In this document: one piece after another, positions 18,172 to 25,317 of the stretch
Layout: each line of letters starts with the position of its first letter
Numbering within the stretch: the first letter of the stretch is position 1
Assembly (NCBI RefSeq): GCF_012927305.1
Contig: NZ_JABBGH010000002.1
Coordinates: 1-64,000 of the forward strand
From: Hymenobacter polaris
GTDB lineage: Bacteria > Bacteroidota > Bacteroidia > Cytophagales > Hymenobacteraceae
Direction: 5' to 3'
DNA: 64,000 nt
Notes under the pieces: generated by a model
The model's database searches: none
Seen by the model: only the letters and a program-made list of their open reading frames with translations
Told to the model about the DNA's origin: nothing
Translations under genes and position numbers: made by a program

Positions 18172-18789
18172 CTAGGTCTTGGTGGCTAGCGGCTGGTGGT
18201 AGCGCTCAATCAGCTCGTAGCCCGCCATCGTCACCACACCCCGCAAAAAATGGTCGTCAAGCACCCGGTTTACCCGCAGGGGTGCAAACTGGGCGGGCGG
18301 GTACACTTCGGGGTTGAAGGTGAGGTCAATCTGCGCCAGGTTGAGGCGGGCCAGCACCTCCACGTCGAGGTCGGCCCGAAACAGCCCTTCGGCCACGCCA
18401 CGCTGCAAGTTTTCCGTTATCTGGTTGAGAATAAAGGTGTTTTTGTGGTGTTGAAAGGCTTCCCAGGCAGTAGGGTGGTACTTGCGCAGGTCGTAGAAAA
18501 TGCTAGGGTGCACGTGGGCAAACTGCTCATCGGCCCAGGCCGCCAGGTCCAGCATTTGCTCGACGGCGTTGGCCGCCGGGGCCTGCACGCGCACGCACTC
18601 GCCCTGCACGCGGCTCATGTGCGAGTTCATGGTGGCCGTTACTAGCTCGTCTTTGTTGGCAAAGGCCTTGTATAAAGTCTTTTTCGACATCGCCAAATCG
18701 GTCGCGATGTCGTCCATGCTCACGCTCTTGATGCCATTGCGCATGAAGAGCGCCGAGGCATGCTGAAGGATTCGGTCTTTGAGTTCCAT
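18172..18789 (-). CDS. TetR/AcrR-family transcriptional regulator of efflux operon 2
   Basis: The protein has 205 residues. The N-terminal helix-turn-helix spans about 10-50, with GIKSVSMDDIATDLAMSKK then TLYKAFANKDELV, a canonical TetR signature. The C-terminal ligand domain is divergent. The gene heads the operon tetR - outer-membrane factor - adaptor - pump, so it most likely represses it and is released by a pump substrate. A TATCTTTG -7 element and an inverted repeat directly upstream are a plausible autoregulatory operator. The ligand is unknown. Confidence 0.92.
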   Translation of the reverse strand: MELKDRILQHASALFMRNGIKSVSMDDIATDLAMSKKTLYKAFANKDELVTATMNSHMSRVQGECVRVQAPAANAVEQMLDLAAWADEQFAHVHPSIFYDLRKYHPTAWEAFQHHKNTFILNQITENLQRGVAEGLFRADLDVEVLARLNLAQIDLTFNPEVYPPAQFAPLRVNRVLDDHFLRGVVTMAGYELIERYHQPLATKT

Positions 18790-18800
18790 AAATGCGGCCG

Positions 18801-18840
18801 CAAAGATACGCCGGAAACTTTCATTGATTCCTGAGTTTCC
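18801..18840 (-). promoter_or_regulatory. tetR promoter (-7 TATCTTTG) with candidate TetR operator
   Basis: On the minus strand TATCTTTG (18808-18801) matches the Bacteroidota -7 consensus TAnnTTTG and lies 12 bases before the tetR ATG. Directly upstream are arms GGAAACT (18813-18819) and AGTTTCC (18834-18840), a perfect 7-bp inverted repeat with a 14-base spacer, placed between -7 and -33 where a repressor would block the polymerase. That TetR binds here is inference. Confidence 0.55.
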
Positions 18841-18997
18841 AATAATATTTTACCGTCATTCCGTCGGGCCATTTACCCGCCATCCTACCTGACGCAGCCG
18901 GCGCGTCAGTACTTTCCCGCTTCATGCAAATTTAATAGGACTATTTTTATTTGCAAATAATATTAGTAAAAAATAGCTCAAAATATTAGTGAGCTGA

Positions 18998-19024
18998 TTG
19001 GCTCTGCCAGCGCTGGTACCTTTG
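18998..19024 (+). promoter_or_regulatory. ispF promoter, Bacteroidota type
   Basis: TTGG (18998-19001) and TACCTTTG (19017-19024) are spaced by about 16 bases, matching the -33/-7 pattern TTTG/TAnnTTTG known for the Bacteroidota primary sigma factor. The ATG follows at 19046, leaving a leader of about 15 bases. Confidence 0.65.
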
Positions 19025-19045
19025 CAACCCTATCTTATTTTGCTC

Positions 19046-19537
19046 ATGCCTCCTTTTCACTTTCGCGTCGGCTTTGGCTACGACGTGCACCAGCTGCAAG
19101 CGGGCCTGCCGTTCTGGCTGGGCGGCATTACGGTGCCGCACACCCACGGCGCCCTCGGCCACTCCGACGCCGACGTGCTCATTCACGTTATCTGCGATGC
19201 GCTGCTGGGCGCGGCCAACCTGCGCGATATCGGCTTCCACTTCCCCGACACCGACCCGCAGTACAAGGGCATCGACAGCAAGAAGCTGCTGGCTGGCGTG
19301 CTGCGCCTGCTGCGCGAGCGCGGCTACGAGGTAGGCAATGTGGACTCGACCATCTGCCTAGAGCGCCCCAAGGTGAACCCGCACATCCCGGCCATGCAGC
19401 AAACGCTGGCCGAAGTCATGGGCCTCGACGCCGACCTGATTTCCATTAAAGCCACCACCACCGAGAAGCTCGGCTTCGTGGGCCGGCAGGAGGGCGTAGC
19501 GGCCTACGCCACGGTACTTGTTTATAAAACCGCTTAA
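19046..19537 (+). CDS. ispF: 2-C-methyl-D-erythritol 2,4-cyclodiphosphate synthase
   Basis: The protein has 163 residues from the ATG at 19046, the usual length for IspF. It converts CDP-methylerythritol 2-phosphate to the cyclic diphosphate in the non-mevalonate isoprenoid pathway. Metal-binding residues Asp13 and His15 lie in GYDVHQL. The signature SDADVLIHVICDALLGAA, DIGFHFPDTD and the C-terminal ATTTEKLGFVGRQEG motif are all present. The longer frame starting at 18998 overlaps the promoter and is rejected. The M28 peptidase gene begins 9 bases after the stop, so the two may be co-transcribed without a shared pathway. Confidence 0.97.
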   Translation: MPPFHFRVGFGYDVHQLQAGLPFWLGGITVPHTHGALGHSDADVLIHVICDALLGAANLRDIGFHFPDTDPQYKGIDSKKLLAGVLRLLRERGYEVGNVDSTICLERPKVNPHIPAMQQTLAEVMGLDADLISIKATTTEKLGFVGRQEGVAAYATVLVYKTA

Positions 19538-19546
19538 GCACCCCGT

Positions 19547-21214
19547 ATGAGATACGCTTTTTGGCTGCTGGCCGCCCTAGCCCTGCCGGCCGCCGCCCAA
19601 GCCCCCGTCAAGGTCAAAGTGAAAACCAAGCGCGGGACTGCCACGGCGCCTACCCGCCCAGCCGCGGTAGCGCCCGCCGCCCCCGCCCCGCCCGCCGACT
19701 ACGCCCGGCTGTACGCCGAGCGCTACATCACGCAGGAGCACCTGCGGCGCGACCTAGGGGTGCTGGCCAGCGACGAGTATGAGGGCCGCGAAACCGGCAC
19801 CAAGGGCCAGCAAATGGCCGCCGCCTACATCACCCAGCAGTTTAAGGACGACAGCTTGGTAGCACCCGTGGCCGCTAACGCCGCTAATCCTTACCTGCAA
19901 ACCTTCAGCTTAGAGCGCAATGCCTGGCAGCCGGGCGGCACGCTGGTGGTGGGGGGCAAAACCTACAAGTGGCTGGAAGATTTTTACTCTTCTAGCGGCC
20001 GCTCGCCTTTTCAGCAGCCCACGGCGGTGCAGCCCGTATTTGTAGGCTACGGCATCGAGCAGGGTGATTATGATGAGTATAAGAACCTGGACGTAAAGGG
20101 TAAAGACGTACTGCTGCTGTCGGGCGAGCCCCGCACCGCCGCCGGCAAGGCCCTGCTGAGCGCCGACGGCGCTGCTACCAAGTGGGGCGCCAATGCCAGG
20201 GCGAAAATTGCGCTGGCTGAGCAGAAGGGTGCCCGCGCCGTCTTTCTCATCAGCCAAGATGCTGATTTTGCCAAAAACATGGCTCGGCTGACGCCATATA
20301 TCATGCGGCCCACCATTACGACGGCCGGGGCTGGCGGTGGGCGCCCTCCCCTGTTCATGGTGTCGCCGGCGCTGGGGCTGAAGTTGCTGAATACCAGCGA
20401 AACCAAGCTAAAGGCGGCGGAGGCAGCCGCTGCGGAAGCCAAGGTATCAGTAGCCAGCAAGCTCAAGCCCGCCAAGTTCACCATCAGCGCCCCGCAGGAG
20501 CACAGCGCGGTGAGCACCGAAAACGTGCTGGGCTTTTTACCCGGCACTGACCTGAAGGACGAAGTGCTGGTGGTATCGGCGCACTACGACCACCTAGGCA
20601 TCCAAAACGGCCAAGTGTACAACGGGGCCGATGACGACGGCTCGGGCACGGTGGGCATGCTGAGCATTGCGCAGGCCTTTGCCAAAGCCGCGCACGCCGG
20701 GCACGGCCCTAGGCGCAGCATCCTTTTTCTGGCCAATACGGGCGAGGAGAAGGGCCTGCTGGGCTCGGCCTACTACGCCGAGCACCCGGTATTTCCGCTG
20801 GCTGCTACCGTGACGGACCTCAACATCGACATGATTGGCCGCACCGACTCGGCCCACTTGGGCAAGCCCGACTACGTGTACGTGATTGGCTCGGACAAGC
20901 TCTCGTCGCAGCTGCACGCGGCGCTGGAGCGCGTGAATAAGGAGCGCGGCGGCCTGGAGCTGGACTACCGCTTCAACGACCCCAATGACCCCAACCGCTT
21001 TTACTACCGCTCCGACCACTACAACTTCGCCAAGAAGGGAATTCCGGTGGCGTTTTTCTTTAATGGCGTGCACGCTGACTACCACCAGGCCAGCGACGAA
21101 ATTTCCAAGATTGAGTTCGACAAGCTGGAGGCGCGGGCCCGGCTGGTGTACTACCTGGCCTGGGACCTGGCTAATCAGGACGCGCGGCCGGTGGTGGATT
21201 CGAATAAACCCTAG
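19547..21214 (+). CDS. Exported M28-family metallopeptidase with PA domain
   Basis: The protein has 555 residues. It has a signal peptide (RYAFWLLAALALPAAAQ), a Lys/Pro/Ala linker, and an N-terminal cap. A PA-like insert around 150-310 includes the VGYGIEQGDYDEYKNLDVKG region. The di-zinc peptidase core starts with HYDHLG near residue 345. The other metal and catalytic residues are in NGADDDGSG (~360), GEEKGLLGS (~398, catalytic Glu pair), NIDMIGR (~425) and HADYHQASD (~508). It probably trims peptides in the periplasm or outside the cell. Confidence 0.93.
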   Translation: MRYAFWLLAALALPAAAQAPVKVKVKTKRGTATAPTRPAAVAPAAPAPPADYARLYAERYITQEHLRRDLGVLASDEYEGRETGTKGQQMAAAYITQQFKDDSLVAPVAANAANPYLQTFSLERNAWQPGGTLVVGGKTYKWLEDFYSSSGRSPFQQPTAVQPVFVGYGIEQGDYDEYKNLDVKGKDVLLLSGEPRTAAGKALLSADGAATKWGANARAKIALAEQKGARAVFLISQDADFAKNMARLTPYIMRPTITTAGAGGGRPPLFMVSPALGLKLLNTSETKLKAAEAAAAEAKVSVASKLKPAKFTISAPQEHSAVSTENVLGFLPGTDLKDEVLVVSAHYDHLGIQNGQVYNGADDDGSGTVGMLSIAQAFAKAAHAGHGPRRSILFLANTGEEKGLLGSAYYAEHPVFPLAATVTDLNIDMIGRTDSAHLGKPDYVYVIGSDKLSSQLHAALERVNKERGGLELDYRFNDPNDPNRFYYRSDHYNFAKKGIPVAFFFNGVHADYHQASDEISKIEFDKLEARARLVYYLAWDLANQDARPVVDSNKP

Positions 21215-21219
21215 CGTGA

Positions 21220-21678
21220 TTTTGCACAGAGTTAGGTGAGTAAAATGAGTTTCGCAGAGGAATATGGAGTATGATGAGTTGACGGGGCGAATTTTAGGAA
21301 GCGCTTTTCGGGTGCATACGGTGCTCGGGCCCGGGCTGCTTGAGTCAGTTTACGAAGTTGCGCTTGCTCATGAACTGCGGAAAGCTGGGTTACTGGTGGC
21401 TACACAAGTGGAGATGCCAGTGGTGTACGATGGCATTCGACTCGACCTCGCTTTTCGAGCTGACATGGTAGTAGAAGGCCGAGTTATCATCGAATTAAAA
21501 TCTGTGGAAGCCCTAGCACCAGTTCATTCCAAGCAGCTATTGAACTATCTGCGTCTCTCGGGCCTAAAAACAGGCTTATTACTGAACTTCAATACCGTTT
21601 CGCTAAAAGACCAGCTGATTCGCCTTTCCAATTAACTCTGTGAAACTCATTTTCACTCCTCCTAACTCTGTGCGAAAA
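21220..21678. mobile_element. GxxExxY mini-element bounded by ~42-bp inverted repeats
   Basis: The left arm 21220-21260 and right arm 21636-21678 are imperfect inverted repeats: both carry GCACAGAGTTAGG then AAAATGAGTTTC then CAGAG, with a few small indels. The GxxExxY gene fills the space between them almost exactly: its ATG is 3 bases after the left arm and its stop touches the right arm. The last base of the right arm is the A of the lutB start codon. The interior is less GC-rich than its neighbours. This layout suggests a self-contained transposable or mobilisable unit. Confidence 0.7.
21264..21635 (+). CDS. GxxExxY-family protein (PD-(D/E)XK nuclease-like)
   Basis: The protein has 123 residues, typical for the family. 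The naming motif is GPGLLESVYE, near residues 22-31. The nuclease-like core shows an Asp in LDLAFRADMVV and the ELKSVEAL strand (ExK type) that completes a PD-(D/E)XK site, followed by QLLNYLRLSGLKTGLLLNF. The family is widespread in multiple copies, but its function is not established. Here it sits between inverted repeats, and the region between the M28 gene and lutB contains nothing else. Confidence 0.88.
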   Translation: MEYDELTGRILGSAFRVHTVLGPGLLESVYEVALAHELRKAGLLVATQVEMPVVYDGIRLDLAFRADMVVEGRVIIELKSVEALAPVHSKQLLNYLRLSGLKTGLLLNFNTVSLKDQLIRLSN

Positions 21679-23054
21679 TGAAGTCTGCCGCTTTCCTCCA
21701 CGATGCCGAAGCCAAAGCCTTCGACCTCGAGCACCGCCGCAAAATCCGCTTCAACATCGGTAAGTACGATGCGGCCGTGACGGCAGGCCTAGGCCACTAC
21801 CACGACCACGAGCTGGCCCGCGCCCGCGCCGCCTACCTCAAGGCGGAAGTGCTCGAAAAGCTCGACCAGTACCTGGTGCAGTTTGAGCAGGCCTTCACGG
21901 CGCGCGGCGGCCGGGTGGTGTGGGCCAACGATGCGCAGGAAGCTCTGGCCGAGATTGGCCGGCTGGCCGAAGCGCGCCAGGCCCGCACCGTGGTGAAAGC
22001 CAAGAGCATGACCACCGAGGAAATCCACGTCAACCACTACTTGCAGGGGCGCGGCATCGAGTCGGTAGAAACCGACCTGGGCGAGTACATCGTGCAACTG
22101 AATGGTGAGCGGCCCTACCACATCGTGACGCCGGCCATGCACCTAAGCAAGGCCGACATTGCCGATATTTTCGTCAAGCACCTGGGCATCGAGCCCACCG
22201 ACGACGCCCAGGAGCTGGTGGCCCACGCCCGCCGCCTGCTGCGCCACAAGTACACCGCGGCCGAAATCGGCATCACGGGCGGCAACTTCCTCGTGGCCCG
22301 CGAAGGCGGCGTGGCCGTGACCGAAAACGAGGGTAATGCCCGCCTATCGGCCGCTTTCCCCAAGCTGCACATCGCGGTGGTGGGCATCGAAAAGCTTATT
22401 CCGCAGCTCACCGACCTAGGGCTGTTTTGGCCGCTGCTGAGTACCAGCGGCACCGGCCAGCAAGTAACGGTGTACAACACCGTGTACTTTGGCCCTCGGC
22501 AGCCGGGCGAAACCGACGGCCCCGAGGAGATGGTGGTGATTCTGCTCGACAACGGGCGCACCAACCTGCTGGCCCGGCCCGACCGCCGCGAGGCGCTGCG
22601 CTGCATCCGGTGCGGGGCCTGCCTCAACGTGTGCCCGGTGTACAAAAACATTGGCGGCCACACCTACGAAACCACCTATTCGGGCCCCATCGGCTCGGTT
22701 ATCAGTCCCCACCTGAGCGGGCTGAAAGAGCACCAGCACCTGAGCTACGCCAGCAGCCTGTGCGGGGCCTGCACCAGCGTGTGCCCCGTGCGCATCAACA
22801 TCCACAACCTGCTGCTGCTCAACCGGCAGGAGGCCGTGCGGGAAGGCCACAACTCGCCCGTGGAGCGCGCGGCCATCGGCCTCTGGCGATGGAGCATGCG
22901 CCACCGCTGGGCCCTCGACGTGCTGCCCGGCCGCCTCAAGGATTTCAGCCTCGGGTACCTGCTCGACCAAAGTGGCTGGCGCAAGCGCCGCGAAAGCTTG
23001 CAGGTGGCTGACAAGTCGTTTCGGCAGCTGATGCAGGCGCGCGCTGCCAAGTAG
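21678..23054 (+). CDS. lutB: LutB-family iron-sulfur protein (lactate utilisation)
   Basis: The protein has 458 residues, the normal LutB length. The N-terminal LUD-type domain includes the VKAKSMTTEEI motif and ends near ITGGNFLVAREGGVAVTENEGN. Two ferredoxin-like 4Fe-4S motifs follow: CIRCGACLNVCPVY (~308) and LCGACTSVCPVRI (~361). LutABC complexes oxidise L-lactate; lutA and lutC are not in this window, so the partners must lie elsewhere or the complex differs. The start codon touches the right inverted repeat of the GxxExxY element. That element therefore occupies the immediate upstream region, and the lutB promoter may have been replaced or may be supplied by the element. Confidence 0.9.
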   Translation: MKSAAFLHDAEAKAFDLEHRRKIRFNIGKYDAAVTAGLGHYHDHELARARAAYLKAEVLEKLDQYLVQFEQAFTARGGRVVWANDAQEALAEIGRLAEARQARTVVKAKSMTTEEIHVNHYLQGRGIESVETDLGEYIVQLNGERPYHIVTPAMHLSKADIADIFVKHLGIEPTDDAQELVAHARRLLRHKYTAAEIGITGGNFLVAREGGVAVTENEGNARLSAAFPKLHIAVVGIEKLIPQLTDLGLFWPLLSTSGTGQQVTVYNTVYFGPRQPGETDGPEEMVVILLDNGRTNLLARPDRREALRCIRCGACLNVCPVYKNIGGHTYETTYSGPIGSVISPHLSGLKEHQHLSYASSLCGACTSVCPVRINIHNLLLLNRQEAVREGHNSPVERAAIGLWRWSMRHRWALDVLPGRLKDFSLGYLLDQSGWRKRRESLQVADKSFRQLMQARAAK

Positions 23055-23104
23055 GTGCCCGCCCGGTAATCGGCTACCGCCGCCTTTGCTGCGTACAAGC
23101 TGCC

Positions 23105-24163
23105 ATGAATGATACCGTGGAGCTAGCTATCCGCATTGCGACCGGAGTGGCGGGCGGCTGGCTGGTGATTACTACCGTGTCGGGCGCCATTCGCTCGTTT
23201 GTGCTGCCGCGCAACGAAACCGTGCGCCTCAACTACTTCGTGTTCAGCGGTATTCGGGCCATTTTTGATTGGTCGGCGCGGCGGGCCAGCAACTTCGCCC
23301 GGCGCGACCGCATCATGGCTCACTACGCGCCGGTGGCGCTGGTGGCCCTGCCCATTGGCTGGCTGGCGCTGGTGGGCCTGGGCTACACGGGCATCTACTG
23401 GGCCCTAGGGGTCGACAACCTTACCAAGAGCTATGAGCTAAGCGGCAGCTCGCTGCTCACGCTGGGTACTACTTCGGAAGGCGGCTTTGCCGTCAACGTC
23501 TTTAGCTACTCCGAAGCTACCCTAGGGCTACTGCTGCTCACGCTGCTCATCTCGTATTTGCCCACCATCTCGCAGGTATTTTCAAAGCGCGAGGTGGTCG
23601 TAACGCAGGTGGAACTGCGAGCCGGCGAAGTGGGGACAGCCGCCAGCCTGCTGCGCTGGCTGGGCCACGACGGCAATTTTGAGAACGACGACGCGCAGTG
23701 GCTAGCCTGGGAGCAGTGGTTCGTGGAGATTGATGAAAGCCACACCTCACTGCCAGTACTAGTCTTTTTTCGCTCGCCGCAGGCCGGACGCTCGTGGGTG
23801 CTCACGGCCGGGCTACTGCTGGACGCGGCCAATCTGCTGTTTTCGACCCTGGCAGTGCCCCGCTCGCGCCAAGTGGTGCTGTGCTTCGAGGCCGGCGTGC
23901 TGGCCCTGAACCGGCTGCACCGCTTCTTCGGCCACAAGGCCGACACGCAGCCCGCCGAGCTACGCTCCCAGGAGGAAGTAGCAACCATGAACACGGAGCA
24001 CCAAAACTTCAGCCGAAGCTGGCAGCTGCTGCGCGAAGCCGACCTGCCGCTGGTAGCCGATGAGCAAGCCGCCTGGCAGGCGTACAAAGCGCGCCGCCTC
24101 CGCTATGCGCCGGCCCTGGATTTTTTGAGCGTGCTGCTGATGACGCCGCCCACGGAAAACTAG
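23105..24163 (+). CDS. Two-TM potassium-channel-like membrane protein
   Basis: The protein has 352 residues. An N-terminal helix spans about 9-28. A second spans 75-98, followed by a re-entrant-like segment with SSLLTLGTTSEGGF (115-128) and another helix 136-158. This order, helix, pore loop with TLGTT, helix, resembles two-TM potassium channels, but the filter TxGYG is not present, so ion selectivity is uncertain. A cytoplasmic domain of about 190 residues follows, with a conserved-looking LLRWLGHDGNF motif and several helices. It probably senses a ligand or forms oligomers. The gene follows lutB by 50 bases. Confidence 0.7.
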   Translation: MNDTVELAIRIATGVAGGWLVITTVSGAIRSFVLPRNETVRLNYFVFSGIRAIFDWSARRASNFARRDRIMAHYAPVALVALPIGWLALVGLGYTGIYWALGVDNLTKSYELSGSSLLTLGTTSEGGFAVNVFSYSEATLGLLLLTLLISYLPTISQVFSKREVVVTQVELRAGEVGTAASLLRWLGHDGNFENDDAQWLAWEQWFVEIDESHTSLPVLVFFRSPQAGRSWVLTAGLLLDAANLLFSTLAVPRSRQVVLCFEAGVLALNRLHRFFGHKADTQPAELRSQEEVATMNTEHQNFSRSWQLLREADLPLVADEQAAWQAYKARRLRYAPALDFLSVLLMTPPTEN

Positions 24164-24196
24164 CGGCCCTAGGGCTACCAGATGCGCAAAAAGAAT

Positions 24197-24292
24197 GTCA
24201 TGCTCATCTGGCGTCTGCTTGTCGAAGCATCTCTGCCACGCCGTCGTGTTCGGTAGAGATGCTTCGACAAGCGGACGCCAGATGAGCATGAC
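24197..24292. repeat. Dispersed hairpin repeat, family B copy 1
   Basis: The arms carry GCTCATCTGGCGTC, then the stem GCTTGTCGAAGCATCTC and its complement. The inner core GAAGCATCTCT...AGAGATGCTTC is shared with family A. It lies between convergent genes (channel-like protein and sdaAA). Confidence 0.88.
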
Positions 24293-24319
24293 TGATAGTT
24301 TTAGGGCACTGGCCGAATG

Positions 24320-25216
24320 CTATTCGTCGGGCAGAATATTGACGTCCTGCACCAGCACCAGCTTCTCGATTTCGCGGCCCCTAGGGGTGTTGGCCAGGCC
24401 TCCCAGGGCGGTTTCCTTGTAGCGCGTTTCCATGCTCTGGCCCACCTCACCGAGCGCCGCCACGCACTGGTCAACGGGAATAACGGGGTCGATGCCAGCG
24501 ATAGCAATCTGGGCCGAGGAAAAAGCGATGGCTGCCGCCGAGGCGTTGCGCACCACGCAGGGCACTTCTACCAGGCCCGCCACGGGGTCGCACACCAGGC
24601 CTAGCATACACTGGATGGTAATAGCCACGGCGGCGAACGCCTGCTCGACGGTACCGCCCAGGCAGTACACGATGGCGCCCGCCCCCATGGCGGCTGCCGA
24701 GCCGGTTTCGGCCTGGCAGCCGCCTACCGCGCCGGCCAGCGAGGCATTTTGCTCGATGATGAGGGCCACGCCTGCCGCCACCAGTAGCCCCTCCAGAATC
24801 TTCTGGTCGTCGAGCCCATGAATGCGCTGGATGGTGGTGAGCACGCCCGGCAAGATGCCCGAGGCGCCGGCCGTGGGCGCGGCCACCACCCGGCCCATGC
24901 ACGAGTTTACTTCCTTGGCCCCCAGGGCACTGGTAATGAGCTGCTTGAACTCGGGCGAAAGCACCGTGACGGGCGAGGCGGCCAGCTTCTTGGCCCCGTT
25001 GTTTATCATGCCCGAGCGCGAGGTCATGTCGCCCGTCAGGCCGGTGTGCACGGCGTCGCGCATCACGTCGTAGGCCCGCTGCAGACCCGTCCAAATTGCT
25101 TCCTCCTGGGCGCCCTTCTGCTCAATCTCGTAGTCGAGCACGGGCTGGTAGAGGGGCTGGCCGGTAGTAGCGCAGTGCGCCTGCCACGAGGCAAAATCGG
25201 TGAAGAGCAGCGACAT
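24320..25216 (-). CDS. sdaAA: L-serine dehydratase, alpha-chain type
   Basis: The protein has 298 residues from the ATG at 25216; the longer frame upstream is non-coding in character. It deaminates L-serine to pyruvate using a 4Fe-4S cluster. Hallmarks are MGRVVAAPTAGASGILPGV, GGCQAETGSAAAM and GLVCDPVAGLVEVPC, whose cysteines are the expected cluster ligands. It lacks the N-terminal beta domain of single-chain enzymes (~450 residues). It is therefore an alpha chain that needs a beta partner, and none is adjacent. It is convergent with the channel gene and separated from it by hairpin family B. Confidence 0.9.
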   Translation of the reverse strand: MSLLFTDFASWQAHCATTGQPLYQPVLDYEIEQKGAQEEAIWTGLQRAYDVMRDAVHTGLTGDMTSRSGMINNGAKKLAASPVTVLSPEFKQLITSALGAKEVNSCMGRVVAAPTAGASGILPGVLTTIQRIHGLDDQKILEGLLVAAGVALIIEQNASLAGAVGGCQAETGSAAAMGAGAIVYCLGGTVEQAFAAVAITIQCMLGLVCDPVAGLVEVPCVVRNASAAAIAFSSAQIAIAGIDPVIPVDQCVAALGEVGQSMETRYKETALGGLANTPRGREIEKLVLVQDVNILPDE

Positions 25217-25317
25217 GGGACGGGGTGGGCTAGGGGGAGGATGGTATAACAAAGCGCCCCGGCAAAAGCTTCCCGGCGCGGCCCGGCAAAGGTCGCGCTG
25301 CGGCGCTAAAGGGTAGG

